Origin: Acanthosoma haemorrhoidale
Taxonomy: Eukaryota > Arthropoda > Insecta > Hemiptera > Acanthosomatidae
Assembly: GCA_930367205.1 (NCBI GenBank)
Contig: OV884009.1
Location: forward strand, 38,697,841-38,761,840
DNA: 64,000 nucleotides
Direction: 5' to 3'
Position 1 is the first letter of the stretch; every line of letters begins with the position of its first letter. The notes beneath the pieces are model-generated. The model ran no database searches. It was not told the DNA's origin and saw only the letters and a program-made list of their open reading frames with translations. Below, piece after piece: positions 29,101-43,500 of the stretch. The position numbers and the translations under genes were made by a program.

Positions 29101-32100
29101 AATTATTATAATTAATGATTTTTGAAGCAGGGTCAGAAGAAATGATAAGGTTAGATAGAGTTCAAATAGGAAAGATGTCAAACTATAAATATCTTGAGGT
29201 ATTATGCAGTTAGATGGGATATCCGAATTAGAAGTATAGAGAATTAATTACAGAAGAGAAAAAACCCAATCAATTACTGTTCCCGCAATATAGAGTAAAA
29301 ATATCGCATGTTAACACTCAAACCATGCACACACTAAATTTTATGTAAAACATTTCTTTTTATCTAGTATAAATAATATTTAAACTGGGAGTTCATTGTT
29401 AGCCCCAAACATAAGTGAGTTGAAGGGTTTAATAGGAAATGGTTAAGGCTGGTGGAAGAAGGTTATTAGGATTTCATCAAATTTATTAATGGACAAGTTT
29501 TGACCTACTACATATGCCTGCATTAGGTACTGATAACAAGTAAACAATATAGGTGTAAATATGATTAGCAATACTTAGTAACAAAAATTAGGCACAAAAG
29601 AATAAAAACTCATTTAGGTACAAAATAATACAAAACAAAATGAGGTAAATATTTGAGTGTAGTAGCTAGCTAATGAACTGATGTTAATATGTAACAGTTG
29701 ATAGGTTAGAATTACTAAGATTTATAGATAGTGGATGAAACAAGTATACATAAAAACATGGATACAACAATATATAAGATACAATGTAAGCAAAGTCTCC
29801 TAGTTTGTTATAAAATATTTACACAAAATAAAGTAGTTAATATTTGCTAATAGGAAATTGATGGAGATGTGAACAAACAAAAAAAAGAATGTCTTAAATA
29901 CTTTTTTTTTTATTTTCTGATGGTGTTTAACACCTACAGTTTCCTTAAAGTACACATGTTTTCTGTCCACTTACTGTTAAATCTCTCAATAATTAATTCA
30001 ACATTATTATCAAATTAATCTAACCAATTACTATTCATTGACCCAGCTTGATTTGACTGTTCAATGTGATCTTAGTTGTCTTACTTTTATGTAAATTATA
30101 CTGGGAAACGGAATAAAAACTTCTTGTACTTAACTCGATACCGACTGGACCTTCTTAGAGCTTGTCAATAATATCCACTCAACTTAATGGGACTTAGCAG
30201 AGGTTTGACACAAATAAAAAAATGTTTCAGGTATATTTTTCACTACTTTTATTTTAATTAATTGTAATTACAAAAAATAATCGGTCAATGTTAGACCAGC
30301 CCCGTAGTCAAGTGGGTGGCATTACTTTGTAAATTTGTTAGTTCTTAGTTTTACCAATATTGGTCTACTAGTCCTTGTATTACCTAACTGATAATAGTAA
30401 TCAATAAAATAGTATCTAATCAGTGATTAGTGGAGTTGAATACAATTATAACTTTTTAATAACACTTATGAAGTGTTCTCTTTCTTCGGGAATCATATAT
30501 AGCAGAATGTTTTTTTCTTTTTATTGAACATCCCCATAGCCTAGTGGTTAGGATGCTTAATTTTATGAGCAGAGAGCTGGGTTCGATCACCGGGCTAGAA
30601 TTGTTTCTTTGAGGATGGGTCAGTTCAGGGTTAAATCAGTGTCGTGAGGATAAATGACTAGCTACTTAAATAATAAGGTAACAAATCTGATTCAATAAAC
30701 CAAATTTAAAGTTGAGATGCCAGGGTTGATCGTACTACTACCTCAGCACCACCTACCAACTACGGTGACAAACTTTGGTCAGTCCTACCTCTTCATGTCT
30801 AGTTTTTTTCGAATTATCTAACTTGATTCATGTTTCACATGAATAGTACATTAATTTATTAAAATAAATCTCATGCAACTTTGATTATTTGAATTCTAAT
30901 TTATCTTAATTCTCATAGTAATTGTTTTCATTTTAGTGGAATTGGAACTAATAGATTTCCTTAGTGAATATTTTTTCCCTTGAAGTAATTTTGCCAAGCT
31001 CTAAAAAGATCCTGTCAGTGTTGAGTTAAGCAGAATAATTTTCCATGAAATGAAAAATGATTACAAATTATTTTCCAGTATAATTTCTAAAAAGACCATA
31101 GCAAATTTATCATAGGTTACTTGTAATTCAAATTATAATGTGACACGCATCTCTTTTGGTCTGTCCCTTCTATCTCTCACTCTCCCCCCTCCCACTCATG
31201 TGTGATGGGTGATAACATTTCAGCTTTGATATTGCAAATAGTACTTTCTTCTAAATCTGATAATCAATATTATTGTATACATATAAATACAAAATTTCTC
31301 TCAGATGTACTCACATTAACGAGTCCAAAATAATGTTCATTTGGAGGAAATTGATCAGATCCTATATCCCGTTCCAATTGGGAAATGTTTGCTCCCTAAA
31401 AAACATAACATACATAAACACAATACATATTTACAGTTGCACCATTAATAAAAAAGCTAAATTAAATCAATGAACACAGAAAAACTGAAAGCAAAGCTAT
31501 AAGATAATCTAGGATTAAAAGTACTCCATTCATCATGGGGCCATGAAATGTAAGTGGTTTGATTTATGATTAAGATTGTCAGAAAAAAGAATCCAGAAAA
31601 TAGTAATAAAATTGGTTCCTACATAGAAATGAATAAAAAGAGACTTAGGCTTGCTTAAAGATAACCTAATTGGCCACAAATTGTGATGACGTCCTTAAAA
31701 AATAAATAAGAGTTTCTACTGTGGGACATTTTTTAAGAGAATTACTGTGATGTAGGATAGTCACCGACAACTAGTTGTTTCATGCTGCATGATATAGGTT
31801 AACACCTGTGTTGCACTAGGTAGAATAAAATAATAGAAATTTTAAATGGTTAGTAAATAGTACTATTAGATCCTAAGATCAGTGGCCTCGCAACTTTTTT
31901 TTTATTATATTCAAGAACTCTCGCTTGACCCTGGGCACCTTGCAGGAAATCCATGCATGAAGGGTGTTTACTTGAAAGACTCATTCATTTCACAAAGCAA
32001 TGACTGACTTGAAAACCCGAATGAACTGCAGAGAAATGATTTTTTACAAAAGTCCATTTTAGCCTAGCTTTAAAATTAAAACAAATTTCAAAAATATTAC

Positions 32101-34534
32101 TCAGATTTAGAAAAAATTACGATTTGCGAGAAAGATTTTTTGAGAAATTTTGTCTGCGCATAGTTTAGAAATGGGAGAGAATTTATAAAATCTGGCTTTG
32201 CCTAATTGTAATTGTGTGAATGAGGTGAACATGTCATAAATTATGATGCCTTTTAAACTCCCTCATCGTTATTTGCGCATTCTTAAAAAAATAAAAAGAA
32301 ATTAGAAGGGAATTTAAAAAATTTGGGATGTAGATCAGTTTCATAATTTATTCTCAAACATTTACATATGATGTTCCAATAATAATAACAAAAACACATT
32401 ACAGGGATATAGATGGTTAAAAAAAATGATATTTTTTGAGAAATTTAATTTGTAACATTGATAAGTAAGCAAATTTAAAAAAAAATTATTTTCAGAAAAA
32501 ATCAGAGTACTTTGTTCATTTTCACTTAAGAAATATCCTAATTCCAACTGTTAACTTTAAAGTACAAAACAAAAACCAAATTAAAAAATCAGAAGAATTT
32601 GTTTTGAATTCTAGTCGACGAAGTTCCTGATAAATGCAGGAAGCTGAGAGCAAAAGAGGCCCAGCTTCTCCCTGGTCTGAAGCATCATCAGTAAGTAAGT
32701 GTTAATTAATAAATAAGCTCCCGAGCATCATAATGGTTCTAGCCCATTCATATCCTCCTACTCGTTGTATTGCAGCCTTATCACAGCGCCTGGTGAGCGT
32801 ACCCCCACCCAAACCTCTATATATACCTCCTACCACCAGGTTTCAGCTCTCATTCGTCGCACCAGAGGCAACAGGGCACCAGGAGATGACAACGTCCAGA
32901 ACATCCTTCTGAAAATGCTACCACGGAAGGGGATATCTCACATAGTGAACATCCTGAACTCCTCACTACGACTGCACTATTTTCCCCAGACGTGGAAGCA
33001 TGCCGTTGTCGTCCCACTGTTGAAACCCGCCAAGTCTGGGTACGAGCCTGCTCACTATAGGCCCATCTGTCGAAAATCTATGAACGGATTCTCTACACAC
33101 ATCTCACCAGGCACTGTGACGCTCAAGACATAGTTCCACCTCAACAGACTGGCTTCACCAAAGGGCTCAGTGCGGACTGTAACCTTGTGAAACTGCAGCG
33201 GCACGTTGCATCGAACATGCGCCACAACAGAGTCACCGCGCTGATCTCCCTAGACTGCACGAAGGCATTCGACTCAGTCGACCATCGTACACTCCTGCAA
33301 CGCCTGAACGACCACGACTTCCCGGAGCAACTACAGAATATTATGTCCTCCTACCTGGCAGGCAGAACATTTTCTGTACGCATAGGAGCCACGTTAACTA
33401 CCAGGAGGGATTTTGTTGTCGGAGTTCCCCAAGGGTCAGTACTGGGACCCCTACTCTTCAACATATACACCGCGAATATCGTAGGAGCTTCATACTCCAA
33501 CTGTGAGGTAGCGGCATATGCGGACGACATAGGGGTCTACAGTACCAGCCTCAACCCGACGAGAGCTCTAAAGGCTGCAGAGGGCGCTAGTCAACTGATT
33601 GCTGATAGCATCAGCCGAGCTGTCCACATCCAAGTAAACCCAGCTAAGACTCAGGGGATCATCTTCTCTTTCCAGCATGGGAAAAAGAAGCGGCCACCCA
33701 GCTTTACCATTGATGGGACTCCGTGTAAACTAGCCAACAACATCTGCTATCTAGGCATCAACCTAGGTAGGCACATGACGTTCGGCACACATTTACAAAA
33801 GAAACTGAAACCCCGACATATTACTCTCTGCAGCATCTTATCACCAGCCAGGCCATATCCCTCCGACTAAAACTCCTCATATATAAGAGCGTCCTGAGGC
33901 CAGCTCTACTGTATGGGACACCACTTTTTCGATTTTTACATACCAGCACCATCACCAGACTCCAGAGCTTTCAGAATAACATCCTGAGAACGGCACTGTG
34001 GCACACTCCTTTTCGCGACATGAAGGCATCCGACATGCACGAAAAATTTGAGCTCCCCACCATCACCGAGGCCATCAGACGACGGCACATCAAATTCTTC
34101 GACTCGATGAAGCACAGTCTCAACCCACTCTTCCGAGACATGACACCACCACCGCTACCGGCACGATGGCAACTCGCAAGATCGGGTAGAGCAGAGAAGA
34201 TGATAGACATCACGACGCCGACCCACTGACAACAAGCCTCTAAGGGGCACCCTCACTCTGACATCAGACTAACAACGACGACACCACATGCCTAGAGAGA
34301 CTCTAGGCTCAGCCACCGGTAGACTCTCACTACTGTACTGACTTAACCAACCTCCACCGAGGATTCCCACATCCCTAACTCCTCTCACACCACCTTCAAG
34401 CAGGTACGCCTAGTACAAGGTTCCTTTTACCCCAAATATTTTATATTTTTCCTACATCCTAAATTCGACCTAGAGCTTCGAAAAAAAAAAAAAAAAAAAA
34501 AAAAAATTGCAGCCTAGTAAGCTTTTAATATTTA

Positions 34535-34578
<44 letters not shown>

Positions 34579-37500
34579 CATTATACCAATATGTATATAT
34601 ATATATATATATATATTTAATGAAAATTTAACCCTATGATCTGATATAGATATGTATATATATATCAGATCATAGGGTTAAATTTTCATTAAATATAAAC
34701 AACAATGCATTATGTTGATTTATAAATTTATTTTATTTGTAATTAAGGGGTTTTAATGTCCAATATCTTTGAATTTAATAAATATTTAGATGAGTTCATT
34801 CATGAATGCTTGTAACATATGTGTTTTGGTTGATTTTATTTTCATTTACAAATGTTTCGTCTTTTCTACAGGTCTCTCCTTTCTGCCTTCCCACTATGGC
34901 GAATGAATCAATTAATCAATATTACAAACAGTATATGCAATGTTTGGTTAGTTAAATGTGTTGGGGTTTCCCGAATTCTCTGAATAGACCCATGACATTA
35001 ACCACAATTGTTTATAAATGTCCATTTATGATAACTTTTTAATGATAAAATTACAATCTGCCTCATTGGGCTATAAGTAATTGTGATAAATGATCTCATT
35101 CATACCAATTTACAATTTTCATTCACACTATATATACAAACAGCCCAGAGGCCCCCCCCCATGGTTGTCACCTCCCTCGCGTGCAAAGGAGGAAGCGGAG
35201 TCGGAGTCTTTGGAAGTCCCCACGCTCCTTTGTCAGCCGCGTCACTGGATAAGAGCCAGCGGAGGCTGACCAAGAGTGCAAGAGCCACAGATGCTCAGGA
35301 CATGACTGGAGAAACTGGCCATTGCCAGGACTCCCACTGTCACGAGGCCACTGCCGCTTTAGTCTCCAAGGAGGATTATAGGGATGAATGGTGCAGTGCA
35401 ATGACTGTGCTAGGGAATTAGGGTGGTTGGATAGGTTACTATGGAATGTTATGAACTTGGAAGGGATGAGTTCAAGAATGTGTAAGTATGTATGTGTATA
35501 ACATAAAACTTGGAATCCTTCACTTTTCTATAGGCTTGTTATTAATTGTTACTAATTTTTTTTAGATCTCAGATAAGAAGCTATTTAAGATCTGAAGTTC
35601 TGGCCCCTCCTCTGGATTTAAGGAAGCATTAAAAAGACAGTATTTAAAAAAAAAATGTTTGACAATCCCTCAATATTGTTTCTTCACTTTTTGCATTTTG
35701 TATTCTGTTTATATATATTTAAAAAAATAAAATTTAATGCATAATTGATGTAACAAATTTTGGCTAAAAGAAACAAAAACATCATTCAAAACATCGTTGG
35801 CTCAACTAGTAACGTTTAATCTCCAATAAGTTTTTAGCTGAAACTTGAGAAAGATTATAAGATACAGAAACAAGACTTATCTTTTTTCAAGTTTAATTTC
35901 TTTTCTCATATAGCAAATATTCTAATCAACAACCTTATCATCCTATCGTGGCATATTTTGGAATTTCAGATCAATTGGACCATTTTACTATCAGCTCAAT
36001 TTATTTAAATATTTACATTACATAAAATGATCTTTTGTTTTACTTACTTATTTATTATTGAATTTTCAATGGAACACCATTGTATTTATATCATGAATAT
36101 TACAGCCCAAAACATTACATATAAAGCATACATAGTCCATCAAAAACATTTGGGCTAAATAAATAATTCTGTGGATACAATAAAACTATTTTTTCTATTT
36201 TATTAACCAATGTTACACTAAACTATATTGCACAGTTAGTAAAGTTGCAGATGGATTTTTCTGTTTTTTAGCTTAGCTTAGCAACAAAACAACTGCTTTA
36301 TTGATATTTGCGTTATTTAATTTTCTTCATTATATCATGGTAAGTGACTCCCGCTATCTTTTTTTTTTTTTTTTGATATTTTACCTTAGTGAATAGTGAT
36401 TTGTAATCGGCACCATCTGGAGTTAGTTCTTAACAGACTAAAATTTTGAAAGCCAAGCTATGTGAGCATGGAAAAAGTCAAGAGCACAAAATTCTGATGC
36501 ACTTTGATCTTCATCTACAAAAATTGTTGAGTTAGTCAATAAGATTCTGAAGAATAACTCCAATTCGGTCTTTTTTTTCTGTAACCCTAGTATACAGATA
36601 TATATTTTATTGTAATATCACTAATCAGCTCTTGTCAGCCTAGTTGTATAAAGGTATGATAAAGGGTGATTATTAGGCACCAATTGCTTGCTTCCGCATA
36701 ATAGAACATTGATAAGGTCTCATGCATAGTATAATTGTTGGCCAGTGATAGTGTCACCTAGATGTCATGCACAACAAACTACTCCTTCCTTCTTAGCATA
36801 GTCCTAAATTTAGTTTAGAATTTCAAATTAATCTATAATTTGAAAATATAAATTAAGAGAAGGGGTAAATATTTATGTCACGCACACAACAGTATTTTTC
36901 TTTAGATACTGCACAGTATTTATGCCACAGTTTGGGGTACTATGATAATAAATAGAATGGGTAAAATTGAAATTTGGAGGTTGCTGGATACTGTACATGG
37001 GTAATTTGATGTTAATATAACAATAAATAGGAATTGCGGTAGGTATCTTGATGTACCAATGCCAGCAGGATTTACTTTACAAATGCCAAGAGAGCCCTTG
37101 CTGAAGTCGGAGCTAGGAAAAGATATTTATCTCTATTGGGTATCCTGTTAAGCCACAGACATCCTAATGACTACTACACACATGTGTGTTGCATTTTCAC
37201 AGAATGCAAGTCAATAAAATTACAATCTGCTTGATTTTGTACATATCAGAGTTTAATATTATAAGGTGTCTATGTCCCGGAATACAGATATTTTCTCATT
37301 TATTCAAGAATAAACACTTAAAATTTGTATTTTTATATGATAAATTTTACTGACATAAGAAACTTTAGTTCTAGATTATTGTAACATTATTTTATTACTT
37401 ATATCAATACTATAATAGTGAAATAACAATCTTTACTGACATAAATCATAAAGCGTTTGTTCCATGTTTCCCACACCTACTATAGCTAGATATCAAAATA

Positions 37501-40500
37501 ATATGAATTCTTTTTAATAACTATTAAATTAGTTTTCTTGTTCACTAACGTACAATATAATCGCAACTACTTTAGCAAAATTAAAATTGCATACGTCGAA
37601 AAAAAGCACTGCCTAATACTTAGTTGATACCTAGCCCACAGATATACTTGATTACAACTTTCCTTCTTTAGACATGTGAAAAAACAAAATAAAAGCTTTT
37701 AATATACAAATAATCAGCTAGCAAATCAAATCAGTTCTTAAGTTTACAGAAACTTAGGGCAGCTTTCTGTACTTGCACAAAGGCAGAAAAAATAAATAAA
37801 AGGATTCACAACAAATAATACAATGTATTTTGGAGTCAAATATTTATTTTCAAAGAGTTTAAACAGTCAGTTTCAACAATTTTATCGATCCACTACCACT
37901 TTTCCTCAGGCAGATGTTTTTTTTAAAGTGATCTTGATATAACTGGTTGTTAGAGAAGTAGAACTGATTGCCCTGAGACGCCGAGTGTCCAAAAACTCTC
38001 GTACTTCTTGCACCATCATAAGAAAATCATCTTCAATTTTATGTAAACCAGGGAACAGAGAAGGTGATTGAAAATGCACACAATATTTGATAACCAGCCA
38101 ACATTTTAAACAGATAGCTAATCAAGTACTATTTAAAAGTTCTTATTACGCCATAATAAGTCTACAAAACATTAAAACCAGCTACTACATTAGATAATTG
38201 TCTTTAGCTAAAAATCAAGTTATAAATATAGTCAGACTACTATGAATCTGATTATTCTAAGTAGGTTATGTTTGACAGCTAAGAGATAACATATCACTGG
38301 GAAAACTATATCATTCTAATAAAACCTGCAGTTGTACATTTAAAATAGGCATTACCTAATCATCATTGCAAAATTGATCAATAAATGATCTTGGTGGAAA
38401 TGGAGAAACAATTTAATTTGACGTGGTTCTCACTGCCACAGCCAAGATAATCTAAACTGTAACATTCAATTAAAGTTTTCCTCCTCTTCGAGGACTTCCC
38501 AGTCATCTCAGCTCTCCATTTCTTTTTCTTTCCTACTTCCAGGTGTATAAATGGGATTAAGGTCATTAAATTGTATGAGGCACATTCCAGGATTATACCA
38601 GAGAAAAGTTTATAGTAAAATAGATATTATATATCCACCTAAGAGGCACTTATTTTCTTTTAACAAAAACATAAAAAAATAAGGTAGAAAAACTTATTAA
38701 CAAATAGCTTATTTGATTACACAAAAACCAAACATATTTTAGTTATGTATAAGACCCAAATTAGAGTGAATTGTATGCCCTCAAATTTTCAATCCAATTT
38801 TTGTAGACAAAATGTGCATTTTAGTAACTGATAAATATAGTATATGCAATTTTTCAGATTAATATAGCAACAGTTTAATATAACTCCATCATAAATCCTT
38901 CTAAGGCTTAGTTTACTGCAGCAATCACTGAAGCAGCTACGCCACACAAATTCCTTGCTATTAAATATACTTACTATTTTATAAACACTCTTCTCAGCAC
39001 TCCAACCCTACCTACTGTTTGTAATCAGATTCTGATTAATAAGTGTACTATTATTTAATATAGCAGGACTTTTTATTTTATTTAATTGATGCACCAAAAG
39101 GGAAAGGCTCAATTTCCATCCAAGAACAGGAGTTTCTTTCAACTTTTGCCAGACGTCTGTTTCAAATACTGCAGCATAAGTTCCAGAAAATTAGGAGGTT
39201 CCTCGTAACAAAGTCTACATCATCCTGCTAACTCAACATGGGTCTACCAACACGTCTCGTCAGAAAGTATATTTCCTGCATTGTATTCTTGGATACATCA
39301 CTGTCCTCCATGCCTGCTGCAAGACCCTAATAAGACCTTAATCTTTTATAAAATATTAAGACATTATAAAATATCACAATGACTAATAAAAGGAATTTTT
39401 ATTCAATTTTAAGAATAATTTTTCTTTATTTTTTTTTTATTTTTTTACAGAATTGAGCATGTAAAATGATAGTAATAATGCAGTATTTTCAAGAATCTTT
39501 CATAATGAAATATATTCTAAGTTTAAATGGGGGTACCCAGCTTACTTTAAATTAAACGTTCAATGAATACGTTGACGACTCTTATCACTTCTTGAAGTTT
39601 AGAATTTAGTATTATTTTGCATCTACGTTTTATTTTTATACGTGCGCAAATTTAGTATTGTGCTGTGTTTCCGCGCTTTGGGAGAACCCCCTCTCCCAAA
39701 TCCTCTCTCTCTCTCTTCTAGCCTGATATGACGCGAGTCTATGCTAGACAGCCCAAGAAAGAGCATTTCAGCATTGAAGACTCCCCTTGGTCTGTGGACC
39801 AATTGATAAGTCAACATACCTTGGGACATCAACTGTCAGATGGACCTGAGCTGGGATGGACTGACCAGTCTCTATCTCCAGTTGAGAGATAAAGCAAGCC
39901 ACTGGACAAGTATCTCTGAAGGAAGACAAAATAATAATGAACGAAGCTAAACACACAACTCAAGCCTCCAGCTTTGGGACATATATATTATATAATAGGC
40001 ATTAATTGTAATTAGTTTCAGTAGTTCTTAATATGTTATTTTTATTAGTTGTTCTCAACCGGGTGGCCACTTTTTCTTCCATTATTTTAATAATATATTT
40101 CCATGTTAGACAGCCCTATTTAATAGTATATTCATTATTGTAAATATATTTCATTCAGGGTTAATGGGAGTGTAATGTATCAATTTATGAACCCCCTTAT
40201 ATACAGTCTACATTTTTAATTTAATTACCATTTGCCTCAGTCTGGGCCGCTTGTTTACAATTACCTATAATCTTTTGCAAAAACAGTAGAAGTAAAAAAA
40301 AAAATCAAATCAGATATCAATATTTGTAGTCAACTTGAGCTCATTTTTTCTAATTCTCAATTTTGTTTAATGAACCAAAGCAGAACTATTGTTCATATCA
40401 ACAAATACTTTCAATGCCTAATAACTTTGAACACATCACTAAATATCATTTCTCTGAGTAAATACAGTTTTGAAAATGTATAATAAATGAAAAGCTATGA

Positions 40501-43500
40501 CTGACCTCTTTTTTTCAATCAAGATTTGGAATATGCCAACAAGTTTCTTCTTTTAATTTTTTTATTAAGAGTTTAGCACAAATATAAGAAATGATCCTTC
40601 TTTCAGAGTTATTCCAATCTTTTCTTTCTGCACAACTTCATAGGACAACTCTCCCGTATCACTGTTCATATCATCAAAGAATGAAGGTGATTGAAGACTC
40701 AGTCATCTATGACATAGTCTTTAAGGCCAAATCATTTGACTAATTTTCTGTAGGATTTTAGTGCCACAATGATTATACAAGTTTAATCCTCTTTTTCTTG
40801 GCATTAATAGTTTTAGAAGGATTTTAGGAGGAGTTTTAGAAGGATATTCACGTATGATATTAAAAACTTAAAGGTTGAAGTATAATGACTTTCTGGTATA
40901 TGTATAAGATTCTGGCAACTGAGTTGAGGGAGGAAGATTACAGTTGTTATGTCTTTTTAGCTTAGTTATAGTGTGTGTATGCTTGCCCCTTGGTTATCTT
41001 GTATGTAGTTACAGTCCAATAAAGGAGTTATATGTAACCATACAATGTTCTTTAACTAAACTTGTGTCTTTAATTAAATAAACTTCCAATAATGAACTAC
41101 TTCAATATAAGTCACTCATATTCTCTGTTTCATACCACTAACTTGGTACTTTTCCCTTAGGTTGGAGGTCCTTTCTTTTGGGTTTATTCCTTTTAAACTC
41201 ATCCTCTTTGCACCTTTATTTCTTGTCTTTTTATATTTTTGCTTTGTTCAGCTGTTGCTCTTTTCTCTATACTCATGAAACTTGATCCACTTATTTTTAG
41301 AATAGGATTCTAACAGTTTTTAATTCCTGACTCATGAAACTTATTTTTCCGATGCTTGTTGAGCGATTTGGGTATGAACACTACTACATATGATTGAATC
41401 AGTTGAGTGGTGTGTGCTGGTGGATTATAGTGTGAGTAAAGGATTCATTAGAAATTGACTTAGATTGATGATAATCAAATTGAGAATAACAGCAATAAAA
41501 ATTCCTGCAGCCGTTGTTGGAATAGTTATGTATGTAATCTCCTGTCAGCTATTTATTGCAATGAAATAACACTTTATTCTGGGACATATTATAGATATTT
41601 TCATGACTTAAGAATATATCTGCTTATATCAATGAGTTTATTTACACAATCTGTATGATTAGTATTAGATCCAACTGTAGTTGACACCCCCTCCCAGTAA
41701 CTATTATAAATCCATGAAATAATTGTTACCTCATACTTATAAGTAAGTAAGGTTTCATGAGGACAACATCATAATATCTTAGATTAGAGGAAACATTCAA
41801 TGGATATGTGTAATGTTACAAAATTCATACTTACAAATTAAATTTTTTCATTGATAGTAATAATAGTTAAATGAACTTACTTTCTTTTTAAATGGGCAGT
41901 ACAAAGAAATAAATTAAAACCTGAGAGTCACCCTTTAATTAACATTCCCTGAAATAATCTTGGCTTTAAGCCATACCTACTATAATACATACTATTATAC
42001 TATTTAACACATTGAGTGCCATGCGTATTTGCCACCAGGCCACGTGAGATTTGAAAATTATTTCTTCTTTATTATATTGTGGAATATCTTTCCAGATAAC
42101 ATCAAAATCTATATGCATTTTATGTATCAAATAAGCATCACACAGATGACACAGTCAGATCACAACTTTTGCTGTCACCCGAATATGGGTGATGCAGCAG
42201 TCAAGGTGTTAATAGGGGAGGCCTGTGATCTATCTACCAGTTAAATTTGAATTTGATGTGAAGCACGAAATTCTTATTATTAGAATTAATATCCAAGGTA
42301 TTGCTCTCACTTCTTCATATTTTCTTCCTCTTAGATTCAGATGTTTGATGTTATATTAGAAGCTCTCTTAATTGGCCTCAAATCATCCAGCTATTTGGGG
42401 TAATGGTTACAGAGGATGGATGTTTGATTAACTTCTATTCTGACATAAGACCAATATGTGGAACTGTAGAAACTAACATTTTCAATATAGTCCTATGACA
42501 ATCTTAAGTTTGACTGATCTGCCAAAAAAAAAGTATGACAAGATTACTAAATCATTACTAAAAAGGTAAGACCAGAATAACAAAAAGTCTTAAATATTGC
42601 TTATAATACTCCCTGTATTGATTGAGTTTCAATAAATCTTTATAACTGTAAAAATATTTTTTTATGTATGATATTTTACTTCTTTAAAATAAATTCTAAC
42701 AAAATTAGGTATGTAGTGTTTACTTTATCATCAAAGTACCTACAATCGTTATTTTAAGGTACTAGCTCAGTTCATGGATGGGATTTTGAACCTAAAATTT
42801 CAAGATTAAATGCAGAAGTTGACTGCAGATTACTTTACCAAGGTAGACCTCAAAACAAACATAATCTAACAACCAAGCACAAATCAACTATTCTAAGATC
42901 AATGGGTGGATAAATTATTGTATTTATCAAAAAGGGGTTGATGTTGGTTGTGGATTGTATATTATATAATAATACAAAGAAACATTATAGTGGAGAGAAA
43001 ACTTCTGCTTTATTATATAATATTTGACTAATAATTATTTTCTTTCTACATTTATTAATTATATTGTGATACATGTGATTGCAAGTTGTTAGATTTGCGA
43101 AAATTCTATTAAGTTATGCTCAAGAGTACATGAATAAACTCTAGTTACTAGCAATGGCATGAATCCAGAAATAAACAGAAGAATAATGCCTAACAGATGC
43201 TCCAACTTTCAAAAACACAGGAAGATTAAAGCCATTTCCCGAGCTCCTAACCTAACGTACCTCTCTACAAGACTAGTAAAACATTTTCTATTGGGGAGTG
43301 GGAATAGTTGGCAATTTTTACATGATCTTGTAAAAACAGGCCCTAAAATTTTTTTATGGTTTGTATAAGTCATATACATACATATATGGGCTAGTAATCT
43401 ATTATCTAACAACTTTGAAAACGCAGCTTCCAACCCCCCTAAGGAGGGAGCCTTAATTGAAGAGCAAAGCCGATTTAAAAAACAGAATTACAGTTAAGAG

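Noticed and set aside
35083..35421. 112-codon frame as a host gene
   Set aside because: It lies in an interspersed repeat with a second, broken copy at 3650-4035.
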